Positions 45,579-56,243 of a DNA stretch of 64,000 nt are shown one piece after another. Location: positions 744,001-808,000 of the forward strand of contig JAEBUN010000004.1 in the NCBI GenBank assembly GCA_023014365.1. The letters run 5' to 3'. Within the stretch, counting starts at the first letter, position 1. The number at the start of each line of letters is the position of its first letter. This DNA is from Lepiota brunneoincarnata (taxonomy: Eukaryota > Basidiomycota > Agaricomycetes > Agaricales > Agaricaceae). The notes under the pieces were generated by a model. It saw nothing but the letters and a program-made list of their open reading frames with translations. It made no database searches and was not told the origin of the DNA. Both the position numbers and the translations under genes were made by a program.

Positions 45579-47582
45579 TCAACTTGTGCTATCGCCCGTT
45601 TCCCCGTCGTCTTCGACCTCGAACGCACAGCAAAACTGATCCTTGTCAAACAAAATAAACCCCTTGCCATCCGGTGCCCATTTGACGTCCCTGGTATTGA
45701 AATTTCCTTTGTAGGACATCTATAAAACATGTGGAGCTCGGGCGACGGCGCATTGACACTTACGTGCGGGCACGCCAACACATTCGGCTATCTCCTCTTC
45801 TTCCCCTGCATCACTCAGCCACTCATCACTCCATATATACACGCTTTGTGTGCCACAACACAGCACCATGCTTCCTTTGCGAACAGGGTTCCATCGGGCA
45901 CTGAATACAGGTTGACTGTGAAGCAGTACAGTCCTCAATCTCGGGACAAACTCTTGCTTTGGCGATGGGAAATCAAAAATATGAACAGCCGTGGGTACAT
46001 TTTCTGCGGAAATAGTGGCACTCAGAGACCGTTGGTAAAATTAGGACATGGGAAGGCATCACACCGAATCGGACCAGTAATAGATCTCCTGTCATGTTCC
46101 ATTCCAGTTGGACCGCACCACTCTTGGGATTGGGTTTCGCCTGATCTGCCCGGGTGAGAGGAAGCAACTGAGAACCCTGAGGACGCTCATCTGTGTATTT
46201 CGAGATCAGCTAAATCAAGGACTCTATGGCGAACCGACTGACAAGACAAAAAGCCGCGGCCCTCCGTAGCTTCCATCCACTTCGGCGGTTCTCTCCAAAC
46301 ATTCTGTGTGCCGGGAATAATTTGCACGATCAAAATGCTTTGACGAATCGATGCTTACCACAGTGGCAGGTACACGAGAGGCGAGGTCGAGGGTTGCTAT
46401 GGCGGACCAGCTGAAACTGTCTAAAATATGAATCTGAGGCGAATTTTGAACATCAGTTCGACGTAAGTTATGTAGACACGCACTCGATCATCCCAACCAC
46501 CGACGGCAAGAAACGTCCCTGTGGGATGCCACGCAACATTACGAATCCCAAATCCCGGATCTGGGTCTGGAGTAAATGTGGCCAGCGGATTGCCGGCCAA
46601 AGTCAATACATGAAGTTTATACTGGCAAGTCACTTCAATAGGCCATGTGACAAGAAAGAACGAGGAGAAACAACCTCAAGGGGACCTTCCCAGACAGCGA
46701 CGTAGTTTCCAGTAGGTGACACAGAAAACGAAGAGAGGGAAGATGTAGGGAGTGGAAAATGCTGGGAAATCTTGGTCAAAAAAGGCTCCGAAAGCATATG
46801 GGACGGCGTTCGACGAACCCGCACGAGCTTGTAGGATTCTCCCGCGTCATAGACGCCAAGGGTATCTTTGGATTTGTGTCTTTCTGCAAGAATAAAATAT
46901 TTTCCATCGGCACGAAAGGCATAACCTATGAATGCTCAGATCGATGGAGCTCTGTCTGCCAAGAGCCTTGAGCAGACCTCGGTCTGGATGGATGGGAAAT
47001 TGGATGTAAGTTGCTGCTCCTGTTACGAGGGACCACAAGGTCACTCTTAGCTAAGATAATGAGCAAGATTCTTGTGATTCATGGTGGAAAACAGACATAC
47101 GCCCCACTCTGAGAAGCACAAAATTGTTCGTCCGTCGGGAGCCCATTCGGCCTTGACAAGACCTACGTGACTCAGCAGGGCCAATCGAAGTCACTGCGAC
47201 AAAACATTTGATTACCTTCAGCACCCGATTCGACTCGGCCACTCCAATCTTCATCTCTCAATTTTAAAATGTGCACAACACCACGCTTAGCGAGTGCTGC
47301 GAGGATATATTCTGAATCGCAAGACCATCCACAATGGGTTATGCATCCATCGCTTGCGTTGCCAGGAGAGGCCTGAGATGACTTTGGCTTTGCACTTTGC
47401 TTGTTTGAAAGAACAAGCTCCGTTTGGGAGGGCAGTGTGTCTACGAGCCAGGTACGGGTAATTTGGAAAGTGTCCGTGCGCCTGACGATGATCCTGTCTT
47501 GCACGGCAGTTAGGATGAAATGACCGCCAGGACTGAATGCAACGAGGGAGGACGATTGCCGGTAGATCTCAGTGAAGTCCAT
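45579..47582 (-). CDS. WRAP73: WD-repeat protein WRAP73 / WDR8 homologue
   Basis: WRAP73/WDR8 is a beta-propeller protein that works with Msd1/SSX2IP-type partners at spindle poles or centrosomes, anchoring minus ends of microtubules. The ATG at 47582 starts MDFTEIYRQSSSLVAFSPGG, then HFILTAVQDRIIVRRTDTFQ, the expected N-terminus. Other propeller blades include CITHCGWSCDSEYILAALAK, VKAEWAPDGRTILCFSEWGL, YAFRADGKYFILAERHKSKD, FSVSPTGNYVAVWEGPLE, IRNVAWHPTGTFLAVGGWDD and VFSARWNPVRKGSMVLCCGT. The final blade is VKWAPDGKGFILFDKDQFCC, followed by an acidic tail. Several short introns are present and about 500 residues result. It is divergent from the second MFS transporter. Confidence 0.87.
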
Positions 47583-47870
47583 TGGATGACGACTGAACAA
47601 TTGGATCTGAATCTGAGCGTGAACATGCTTACGCAGGCTTCCTTTTGTGGGTGGTCGATCCGCCGGAGCGGCAATCATTCACCATTCAAAAATACTTAGC
47701 CCCTTGCACAGTCCGATGGCACACGGACAGAAAGCCGGATTAGACACTCCCCAGATCCCAGGATGTTGCAAAAGATCTTCTGGTAACCTGCCACAGCTTG
47801 CATTCAGATCCAGTCTGACTGACATCCCTCATTTCCTCCCCTACCTTGACGTTCACCTTCTCTGTAAGTT

Positions 47871-50128
47871 ATGGGCACAGGCCGCAGGACATCGACTTCG
47901 TCGTCCACATACAAGGATCCGCTAACAGACTTGGAAGAGAAAGGTGGAGCTGATCATTTTCTCGTCGAGTTCGAGCCCGGAGATCCGACCAATCCACGAG
48001 TGGGCTTGCTTTCCCTTCATTTGCAGCATTTACATTGACTAGGCTTACCGCCCATAGAACTGGTCCCTATTAAAGAAATGGTATCTCACATTGGCTAGCG
48101 CGCTATTGGTTCTCAATGCGTGAGTACAACGAATGTATGGACTGTCTGGCGGGCTATTTACCGTGGTCCTGCAGAACGTTCGCAAGCTCGGCTCGTACGT
48201 GGGATTGCATCCGTGAAAGACCATAACCTTAACATGCGTTGCTTAGCCTCTGGGATTTTTTCTAAAATTTCCGCGGAATTTGACATGACAGAAATTGAAA
48301 GCGTCTTGACACTTTCACTGTTTCTGACTGGCTACTGCGTTGGGTGAATGCTTAGAATGGAATGGTTATATATTACTGACCACATTTTAGGCCGCTCTTC
48401 TGGGGCCCATTGTCAGAACAGTATGGGCGTAGACCCTTATTTCTATATCCCTTCTTCGTCTATGCGGTGGATATATATTTCAATTCCCAGGCCAAAGCGG
48501 ACCCTGACCATGCAATCAGTGTTTTCAAATAGGTGCTGCACTCGCACAGACTACAGTCCAGATCCTCGTTTTCCGCTTCTTGGGAGGCGTGTTTGCTGCC
48601 GCCCCATTAACTAATTCAGGGTAAATCTGATTCTTGACCCTTAGCTTTGTTGGTTTAATTCAGGGCATCACAGAGCATATATCTCTGATATCTGGGACGC
48701 CGGGACGAGAGGCAAGGCCATCGCTATCTTTACATTAGCACCCTTTGCAGGTCCTGCAATCGGTCCAACTGTCGCGGGCTTTGTTGGGGACAGCGTATCA
48801 TGGCGATGGGTTTTCTGGATTCTGGCTATTTTTGTATGTCAAGGGTTCATGTTTTCGAAATCAAGGCACTCATGTCACCCTTACAGGCATTTCTATGCTC
48901 GTTCCTTATTGTTTTTACGATGCCAGAGACATATGCGTATGTGTTTTGATCTCCCTTGCAGCTATCTACGTAAACTGACAGACGACGGTATAGACCCATC
49001 TTACTTGCAAAGAAAGCAAAGAGCAGACGTAAAGAAACCAATGACCTGCGCTATTATGCACCCATCGAAAGAGAGATTATGACAATCACAAAGAGACTGG
49101 AAAGCGCCTTGACCAGACCTTTTCGTATACTGTTTCGTGAGCCCATGCTAATTGCCCTGACGACTTACATGAGCGTAAGTCTGAACTGCCTGTCCAACCA
49201 TTCAGAATATTCATGATTCCCGCTAGTTTGTCTACGGCTGCTTGTATCTTCTGTTTCAAGCATATCCGATTGTCTTCACGGAAGGCCATCACTTCTCTGC
49301 TGGTATTTCGGGCCTGATGTTTCTGCCCATTCCGATTGGTGCAGCCATGTCTGTCACGGTTGTGAGTAAAACGACTTGTGATTGGGGCGGCAGAGGTTGA
49401 CTAGATTCACAGTACGTCTGGATCTTCAACCCCAAGTACCAGCGGGAGGCAGCCAAATTAGCACCCAATCCTGTTCCGCCAGAATCTAGGCTCGAGGTCG
49501 TGATGCTGTCTGGGCCTCTTTTTGCGATTTCGTTCTTCTGGTTTGCGTGAGTCGAGGGCCATCGGCCTCAAAATGATGCTCTTTGAATGTGTGGAATTGA
49601 TCATATATTTCAGGTGGTCGTCTCCGCCCCATATCTCTTACTGGGTACCCATGATGGCTGGACTTGTAATGGGCTTCGGCATCAACATGATTTTCGTGCG
49701 TTCGACCCTGTAATATGGCCCGACACCAAAGTTTGACGACGCATTGACAGCTTGGATTGTTCAACTACATTATTGACGTGTACCTGCATATCGCAGCCTC
49801 TGCTCTAGCAGCGAGCACGGTGGTACGCAGTCTATGTGGTGCAGGATTTCCGGTGAGTCGTTCGGCCGCCGTAGTTTGGACTTACTGATACACATTTTTA
49901 TCATAGTTGTTTGCAGGTGATATGTACAGAGAACTAGATCCTCGTTGGGCTTCTACTATCCTTGGCTTTATCGCCCTTTCTATGGTTCCTATACCATTCG
50001 TCTTCAAAAGGTATCGTAAAGTCACTATCCTTGAAGTTACCCTACTTATCTAGATCCATAGATACGGTCCTTGGCTAAGGTCGAAATCACACTACGCGCC
50101 ACCGACTCATGATACCCTACCACGATGA
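47871..50128 (+). CDS. MFS drug:H+ antiporter (DHA1, Tpo1/Flu1-like)
   Basis: This is a twelve-helix plasma-membrane multidrug or polyamine exporter of the DHA1 group. The ATG at 47871 gives MGTGRRTSTSSSTYKDPLTD. The signature region EFEPGDPTNPRNWSLLKKWY follows across an intron. Further motifs are SVLTLSLFLTGYCVG, PLFWGPLSEQYGRRPLFLYP (family motif A), VFRFLGGVFAAAPLTNSG, APFAGPAIGPTVAGFVGDSV then SWRWVFWI (motif C region), VFTMPETYAPILLAKKAKSR and PHISYWVPMMAGLVMGFGIN. The end is HYAPPTHDTLPR. All exon joins that I checked are in phase. The product is about 500 residues with roughly ten introns. The substrate cannot be read from sequence. Confidence 0.88.
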
Positions 50129-50420
50129 ACATCACAGAATGATGTAATAACGATGCCTTTTAGTACGTCCTCAGGTGATGAGAGTAAACTACTGAGGACG
50201 TATCGGCCACGAGTATCCGACTTATATACGTAACTAAAGACAAGTAATGATCACGAGATTAACTTGAACTTAAAGGACGATCATAGTCCAGCAAATGGAA
50301 GAGAAAAAATCAATACTGCCCTTAGACTGCCTTGAGTGTGTTATGTAATACAGAAAATTCTCACGTCCAGGAAAGTCGCTTGACCGAGCCTCTCCGCGAT
50401 GTCTACCAGCTTGGCCCGTC

Positions 50421-50843
50421 ATGCCGCCTATGGCCTTTCAAGGAATCGTCACAAAAGTAGGGTTTATGAACAAAACAGCCACGGTGACTGTGTCAAGATG
50501 GGTTTTTCACAAGATCACTGGAAAGGTGAGTACCAAATGACACGTCTGCGCTACAATGAGCTAAGCCCTGGCGCAGCGTATTGAGCGCAGCAAGAAGTAC
50601 CTGGTTCACGATGAGGGAAACAGTACGTGACCAAATCCGGCGGTTTGAGCCCAGAACGGTTTTGATGATGATCCCCCAGAACTACGGCAGGACGACGTTG
50701 TATTCATTCGGAACTGTCCTCCAGTATCCGCGAGGAAGCGTTTCACACTCGAAAAAATACTCAAAAGCCCTCTTACAGAACGCGAACTTGCACATGCGCG
50801 TCTTGCAGAAGAAACTGCTGGTACAGCATCAAGTACAGCTTGA
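50421..50843 (+). CDS. MRPS17: Mitochondrial small ribosomal subunit protein uS17m
   Basis: This is the mitochondrial homologue of bacterial S17, an OB-fold protein binding small-subunit rRNA. The chosen start at 50421 gives MPPMAFQGIVTKVGFMNKTA and then TVTVSRWVFHKITGK, matching the S17 N-terminal strand pattern. An upstream ATG at 50399 is out of frame. Introns of 51 and 57 nt (donors after ITGK and EGN) lead to RIERSKKYLVHDEGNKLRQD, DVVFIRNCPPVSARKRFTLE and KILKSPLTERELAHARLAEE, ending ASSTA. The product is 104 residues. The conserved S17 block, V..D.V.I..C.P.S..K.F.L..I, is complete. It converges with YKE2. Confidence 0.9.
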
Positions 50844-50968
50844 TAAACACGTCCTCCCCCAAACACCCCTCCCTCCAAGCTTTAATGACACCGTACTGGA
50901 TCGCGTGCCCATTGAAGGGGTCCGCAGCCGGTTTCCGACTTCAAGTCAAAGGGGGGCTGAATGAGAGG

Positions 50969-51516
50969 TCAGGATGTCGATGAGTGTTCCGATTGGGCGG
51001 CCTGTTGTTGGATTGCAGTTTGGATATCCACGAGCTAGAATTATAGAAGCGGCGACACAGTCAGCACGGAATGGAAAATCGTGTCGAGTAACTAACAGAC
51101 CTCTTGTTTCTTCTTCTCTTGTTTCAACTCGATCTCCTTGAGCTGAGCTTCGACCCGTTTACTGGGCAAAGCGCATCAGAATTGAAATTGCAGGGACAGG
51201 TAAAACCAACATTTCGCCTTGGATGAAATCGAGACGTGTATCGACGTTGTGCTTCGCTTCAGCCGCATCCTGCTGAATGAGGACAGGACCAATTTGCTTA
51301 TATACGGTATTTTCTGGCGTGAGATTGGCAAATTCCTGAAAATCGTCCAGTAAGCAAGGAGTTTGATGATCAGAGGTCAGCCCCTGCCTTCTTCACGAGC
51401 TCATTTTCGGATAGCTGAGCCTCGAGCTTTTGCCTGGCCTCGACAGACTTGGACATGTCAGCCTGCAATTTCTGGAAGTCAGTCGTTGCGGCCTGGAGCT
51501 TGACGGCGAGCGACAT
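50969..51516 (-). CDS. YKE2: Prefoldin subunit 6 (Yke2)
   Basis: Prefoldin 6 is a beta-class subunit of the hexameric jellyfish-like chaperone that hands nascent actin and tubulin to the CCT chaperonin. The ATG at 51516 gives MSLAVKLQAATTDFQKLQAD, then MSKSVEARQKLEAQLSENEL and VKK. The next exon reads EFANLTPENTVYKQIGPVLI, QQDAAEAKHNVDTRLDFIQG and EI. Then KRVEAQLKEIELKQEKKKQE and LVDIQTAIQQQAAQSEHSST S complete about 125 residues. Two long coiled-coil arms flank the beta hairpins, as expected. The first intron appears to use a GC donor at 51386-51387. The gene is divergent from the GGT-like gene across 257 bp. Confidence 0.92.
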
Positions 51517-51701
51517 CGTCGTGGATCAGGTGCAATCAGCTTTTACATGCTGAGACCTTTGCTCCCCTGGCCGGCAATGATCTAATCTTATCTCCGTTGC
51601 TTGAGAATTCACCTGTGTCATCAGTGCACCAGTGCCCGTGCGATCTATGGGAACTCGCAGCCCCCATACTGGGCGGCCATCCGTCGTTGCGTGTTTCCGT
51701 G

Positions 51702-51710
51702 TATATATAA
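51702..51710 (+). promoter_or_regulatory. TATA-box-like element of the GGT-like gene
   Basis: TATATATAA at 51702-51710 lies 63 bp before the ATG at 51774, followed by a CT-rich stretch. Position and sequence fit a TATA box. A clear TATA element in fungi usually goes with a regulated rather than a housekeeping promoter. Confidence 0.45.
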
Positions 51711-51773
51711 GCAGTGACCGTTCCCAAGCCTCTCCCCCTGCACACACTCTCCCGTTATCCATCTACTGAGGAT

Positions 51774-54471
51774 ATGGCATCGCGCATCAAGATCGACTGG
51801 GAAAAAGTTAATCACCCCGATCTCATTTTCCAGCGGTTTGCGAGTCGTCGATCGGTGGTTTATGGCACCAAAGGTGTCGTGTCGTGTTCCCAGCCTTTAG
51901 CTGCTGAGGCTGGGCTCGAAATCCTGAGGAAAGGCGGAAATGCTGGTATTAATGCTCTTTTTCGTTGTAGCAGAAACGACTACTCTTGTCGTATTATCTA
52001 GCTGATGCAGCTGTGGCAACCTCCGCTGCACTGAACGTGACCGAGCCAAGTTGTTGTGGCATTGGAGGGTTTGCCTTGTTTACATAAAACCACCGTGCTG
52101 CTCGAGGCTGACCCGGCGCACGCAGAGATGCCTTCTGCTTGTTTTACGACGTAAAGACCAAGCAGGTCAAGGCACTGAACGGTTCTGGAAGGGCACCTAG
52201 GAATTTGACTATCGACCACATCCGAAAACGCGGATTCGATGGAAGGCGAATCCCTCTTGATGACTTGAACAGTGTCACTGTACCAGGTAGATTTTTTCGT
52301 TGGTGGACGACATCTCGCAGTTGTCGACGACTATGTCATTAGGGGCTGCCGCCGCCTGGGCCGACACTGTTGAGAAACTCGGAAGCGGGAAGCTTTCTCT
52401 TTCGGAGGTTCTCGAACCTGCAATTCGTCTGGCCGAGGAAGGGTGCGTTCCCCGGACCCCGGTCTGCTCTGTTTAACGTCGTGCTGCTGCTGATCTGTTG
52501 GATTATAGTGTGCCAATCACGGAAATCAATGGCGCTGCGGTATGTGTATTCTCTGCATTACCCGAGAGACACGGTTGACTCTAGGGGTCCGACAGTGGCT
52601 AGTGTCCGAGGTGAGCTTTGGGTGCCTCCGGAGAACAGAGTGACTTACAGCCGTTATCAGAAATTGATCAAAAACGCATCGCCGAACGCTGACGAGATGC
52701 TCCTTAATGGACGAGCTCCTCGCCCGGGAGAAATCATCAAGCTACCTAATCTCGCGAGAACTTTTAGGGAACTAGGGGAGAAAGGGAAGGACGGGTATTA
52801 CAAGGGCAGAATTGCCCAAGCTATTGTCGACCTGATTCAGAGCAAGGGAGGCGTCATGGAGCTCTCCGATTTGGCCGAACATTCCACGACCTTCGTCGAG
52901 CCCATCAAATATACTTACGCCAATGAAGTTACTGTGTATGAGGTAAGAATGTGTGCAAGGAAGAGAACACCGTCCCACTGACTTTCTGTGCGTAGTGCCC
53001 ACCGAATGGACAAGGTGGCGTGCGACTCTCGACCTTGCTTTACACCTCCTGAGCAGCTTCCTATTCTAGGTATCACTGCTCTGATTGCCTTGGGCATTCT
53101 TGAGCAAATTCAGGAGCAAGGCATAAGCAAGCCCCTACTCGAGATGGAGCATAACTCTGCCGAATACTTGCATACTCTTATTGAAGCGCTTCGGTGAGCC
53201 CCGAATATGCGTCCCAAATCGGAGGATGTCTGAATTGTTCCTCAGGCTTGCTTTCGCCGGTATGAATTTCATATTAGCTTTCAAATACTCGAAGTTGAAG
53301 CAGCGGTTATCAGACACACAATGGTATGTCACTGACCCAGATGTCGTACATGTTCCTGTAGCAGAACTCTTAAGCAAGGTAACCCTCTCATCATGTCAGT
53401 CACGTCCCCGCCTACAGTTGATTTACTGATGTCATGGAGGAATATATTGCAAAGCGTGCGAAGCTTTTCAATCCAGAAAAGACGAATCCCAAGGGTTATT
53501 CACGTGAGTGCCGGCGCCTTGGCAAAATTAGAGTTAGGCTGTAATCAGAGTGGACGCTAGGGCAATCCTGTCAACAGCTCTGATACAGTGTATTTTACTG
53601 GTAAGTGCATGTCCAGTCTTCCAAAAAAAAAAAGTTGGGTGTTCGATCCAAGGACAGTCACGGACAAGTGGGGAAATGCCTGTAGCTATATCCAGAGTAA
53701 CTTTGCAGGTAAGTGCGGGACTGTTGTCGGGCTGCCCTTCAACGATTAAAGATTGCCCTCAATAGGATTTGGCACTGGTGGTAAGTCCAAGACCCGAATC
53801 GGAGTTGCAACGTCCTGAACCAGCGTGGTGGTATACAGCCATACCCAAGGGTTGTGGCTTCACGTTACAAAATCGCGGGAATGGGTTTATCCTGGATAAA
53901 GGCCATCCAAATGCGCTCGGGGGTGGGAAGCGTCCGTACCACACTATCATCCCGGCTATGGCCCTCAAAGGAGATGAGCTCTTCCTGAGTTATGGTGTAA
54001 TGGGCGGGTTCATGCAGGTGTGTATGCATAAACATATGCAGAACAATCCATTGACCAAGCATCGAAAGCCTCAAGGTCATGTCCAAGTCCTCCTGAACAT
54101 CCTTCGAGGTTTCACGGTCCAGGCTGCCTTGGATGCGCCCAGGTTCTGTGTTTCTGCTGGGATGCCAGAGAATCAGACGAAATCGGGTGCAGCAGCAGGC
54201 GACGCTAATAGCGAAGTGTATTTCGAGGATGCCATACCTGCGGAAACTATAGAGAAGCTGAGAGGTCAGTGCCCAGTCAGTCATAACCCCATCCCTTTGA
54301 AACAGTTTCCCCCTAGCGATGGGCCATGATGCTCGTATTATATCTGGATTCCACCGTGGTATGTTCGGAAGGGGCCAAGTCATCCAGAAGCTCCACGATG
54401 GTTCCGGTAAATTCGTATGGGCTGCAGGTTCAGATCTTCGTGCGGATGGACATGCTGTTGCGCAGATATAG
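51774..54471 (+). pseudogene. Gamma-glutamyltransferase-like gene with a probable frame conflict
   Basis: The product resembles the N-terminal-nucleophile gamma-glutamyltransferases, especially the bacterial-like branch without a signal peptide. Starting [20 protein letters not shown], it continues [52 protein letters not shown] and [20 protein letters not shown]. The self-cleavage threonine is in PVNSSDTVYFT, followed by [40 protein letters not shown] and the end RADGHAVAQI. Every intron I tested joins in phase except one. The exon ending NPKGYSC at 53512 (phase 1) cannot be joined to GGC AAT CCT at 53561 (phase 0) by a normal-length intron. The gene may therefore carry a small indel just before the catalytic threonine, or the sequence may contain an error. 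A 28-nt GT-AG interval at 53533-53560 would restore the frame but is very short. It converges with the PP2C gene. Confidence 0.75.
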
Positions 54472-54540
54472 GACGTGCAGAATACAGGTCCCCCGGAAAG
54501 TCCCATTAAATTAACAATATGTATAGAGTCCAGTGTGATG

Positions 54541-56243
54541 TTACATCCGTCGTTGTCGTTCGCTGCCGACTGGAGGTATGGGAATAAGAAGACTGCTCGA
54601 GTTCTGTTGACAGGACGCACCAGCTTGCTTGCGACGATATTCCCTAAGTTCCTTGGTCTTGTCCGGCCCTTGTATCTTTCCCCAGCCCTTGAATGGCACA
54701 ACGATGACGGTGCCATTATCTCCCCCTCCCAGTTCTTCTGAAAACGACAAGATGCGGTCTGCCGCTGACTTGGGGTCAGGCTCGCCCCGTGCCAGGTCTA
54801 CCACTTCCTGGTCCGAGAGAATCGAGGAAACCCCATCGGAAACGAATATTGCGTAAGCCCATTCCTTGCCTATAAAGGCATGAGACGCCGGCCACGACAA
54901 GGCTATGGGCGATAACTGCTTACCGTTGAGTAACTTGGACCTAACCTCGGGTTCCGGCGTAACAGCCAAATTTTTTGTATCGCAAGTCTCCTAGACTGGA
55001 ATGTGGAACTTTCGTCAAACCGGTGCCCGTGGTAACGCTGAGAAACTGTCCTACCATCTCGTGTTTGAGAGTGCGCCCATCCACCTATGCATGTTTTGTT
55101 TTGAGTGTCTCTGTCTTAGGAGCTATCGATGGGCGATACCTTGATTCTCCAAAGGAGTCGGTGATAAGCGAAGAGCCCATCATTCTACGTAAGCGTATGC
55201 TCTCGACGCGGGCGTCGGCATGATGGTTCTCTGTCATTGGGAAAACAACACCTCCGTCTACGGAAGACAACAAAACCCGTGTATCTCTGTTTTCATTGTT
55301 AATGAAGGCCAAAATAACCGTCAAAATTCCACTCACCCGCAATGTGCTACTGTCAGGGAAAGTCTGTCTGCTGAAAAGAAAGATGTGGATGGCACATCTA
55401 GAGAATGAAGGATAGCAACTGAGGCTGTGGCACCGCACATGTCGGCAGCATCGTCAATTGACAAGTTCTTGTCTACCTTTGGAAGACGTGAGCGTTGGTT
55501 ACAGCAGAAAATGGTATAGCGTGCGTACTTCAAAAAATGCCTGTGTTGCACGGGCTTCGAGATCCAGCTCTGGTGTGCCCCCCGGACCATGGATCCAGGG
55601 TGCTAGGGCGCCACCCCTAAATCTTTTGAAATAACCACCTATTTCCTTTATCCATGCGAAGAGCTCTGGTATTTGGGATTTATCAACGGATTCGAATATG
55701 CCGTGAAGTTCCTGTCGAAGGTACTGGGAGACTGCGGAGCCACCATGGCTGGATAACTTTAATTAGTCGCGAGGTATAGTTTTGGGATTTTGAAACAAAC
55801 CCGTCATATATCCCCACAAAAACCGCCTGCCTGGCCAAGACTGGGTCCACAGTGGAAGGATCCCAGTCAACCCCATGAGATTTCCTGACACTCAGGCACA
55901 ACTCTTCTGGGTTCAGAGACAAGGTTGCAAAACCATAGAAATCCTCCTGGTGGCTGCGCGCGCTGAGCCACCCGTAATGGTCGAGAGGTCGATCAAGTAA
56001 CGTACCCCCTATTTCCTCGTGAAGATGCCACCCCAATCACCTTTGGTGAGGCAAGTGGGACTCGAATAATGCCATCTGTGGCACGCGCGGTAAATTGAAC
56101 GTGCAAGGGATGCGGGAGAACATCAGCGTACTTGGTGAAGAGACGCGTATATAGTCGTGATAGGAATGTGGTGCGGGCCCAGTTAAAACCTTTGGAACTC
56201 CCAGAGGTACAGTACGAGCACGTCCAAGTAGTCGAAGAGCCAT
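54541..56243 (-). pseudogene. PP2C-type protein phosphatase (mitochondrial, Ptc6-like) with a probable frameshift
   Basis: This is a metal-dependent Ser/Thr phosphatase. The start at 56243 gives MALRLLGRARTVPLGVPKVL, a basic amphipathic mitochondrial-type leader, then TGPAPHSYHDYIRVSSP. The next exon joins to IIRVPLASPKVIGVASSRGN. Catalytic blocks are present: HQEDFYGFATL, FVGIYDG joined to HGGSAVSQYL, LTVAHCG joined to DTRVLL, WAYAIFVSDGVSSILSDQE and GGGDNGTVIVVPFKGWG. The expected GDLRYKKFGVTPEPEVRSKL segment is interrupted: the sense strand reads TTT GGC T GTT ACG, one base too many at about 54964. A 64-nt GT-AG interval could be spliced to keep the frame, but it would delete the conserved GDLRYKKFG. 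It is therefore likely a frameshifted allele, a pseudogene or a sequencing error. It converges with the GGT-like gene. Confidence 0.75.

Noticed and set aside
53625..53660. GTTCGATCC, similar to a tRNA B-box
   Set aside because: It lies inside a short GGT intron with no A-box or cloverleaf around it.
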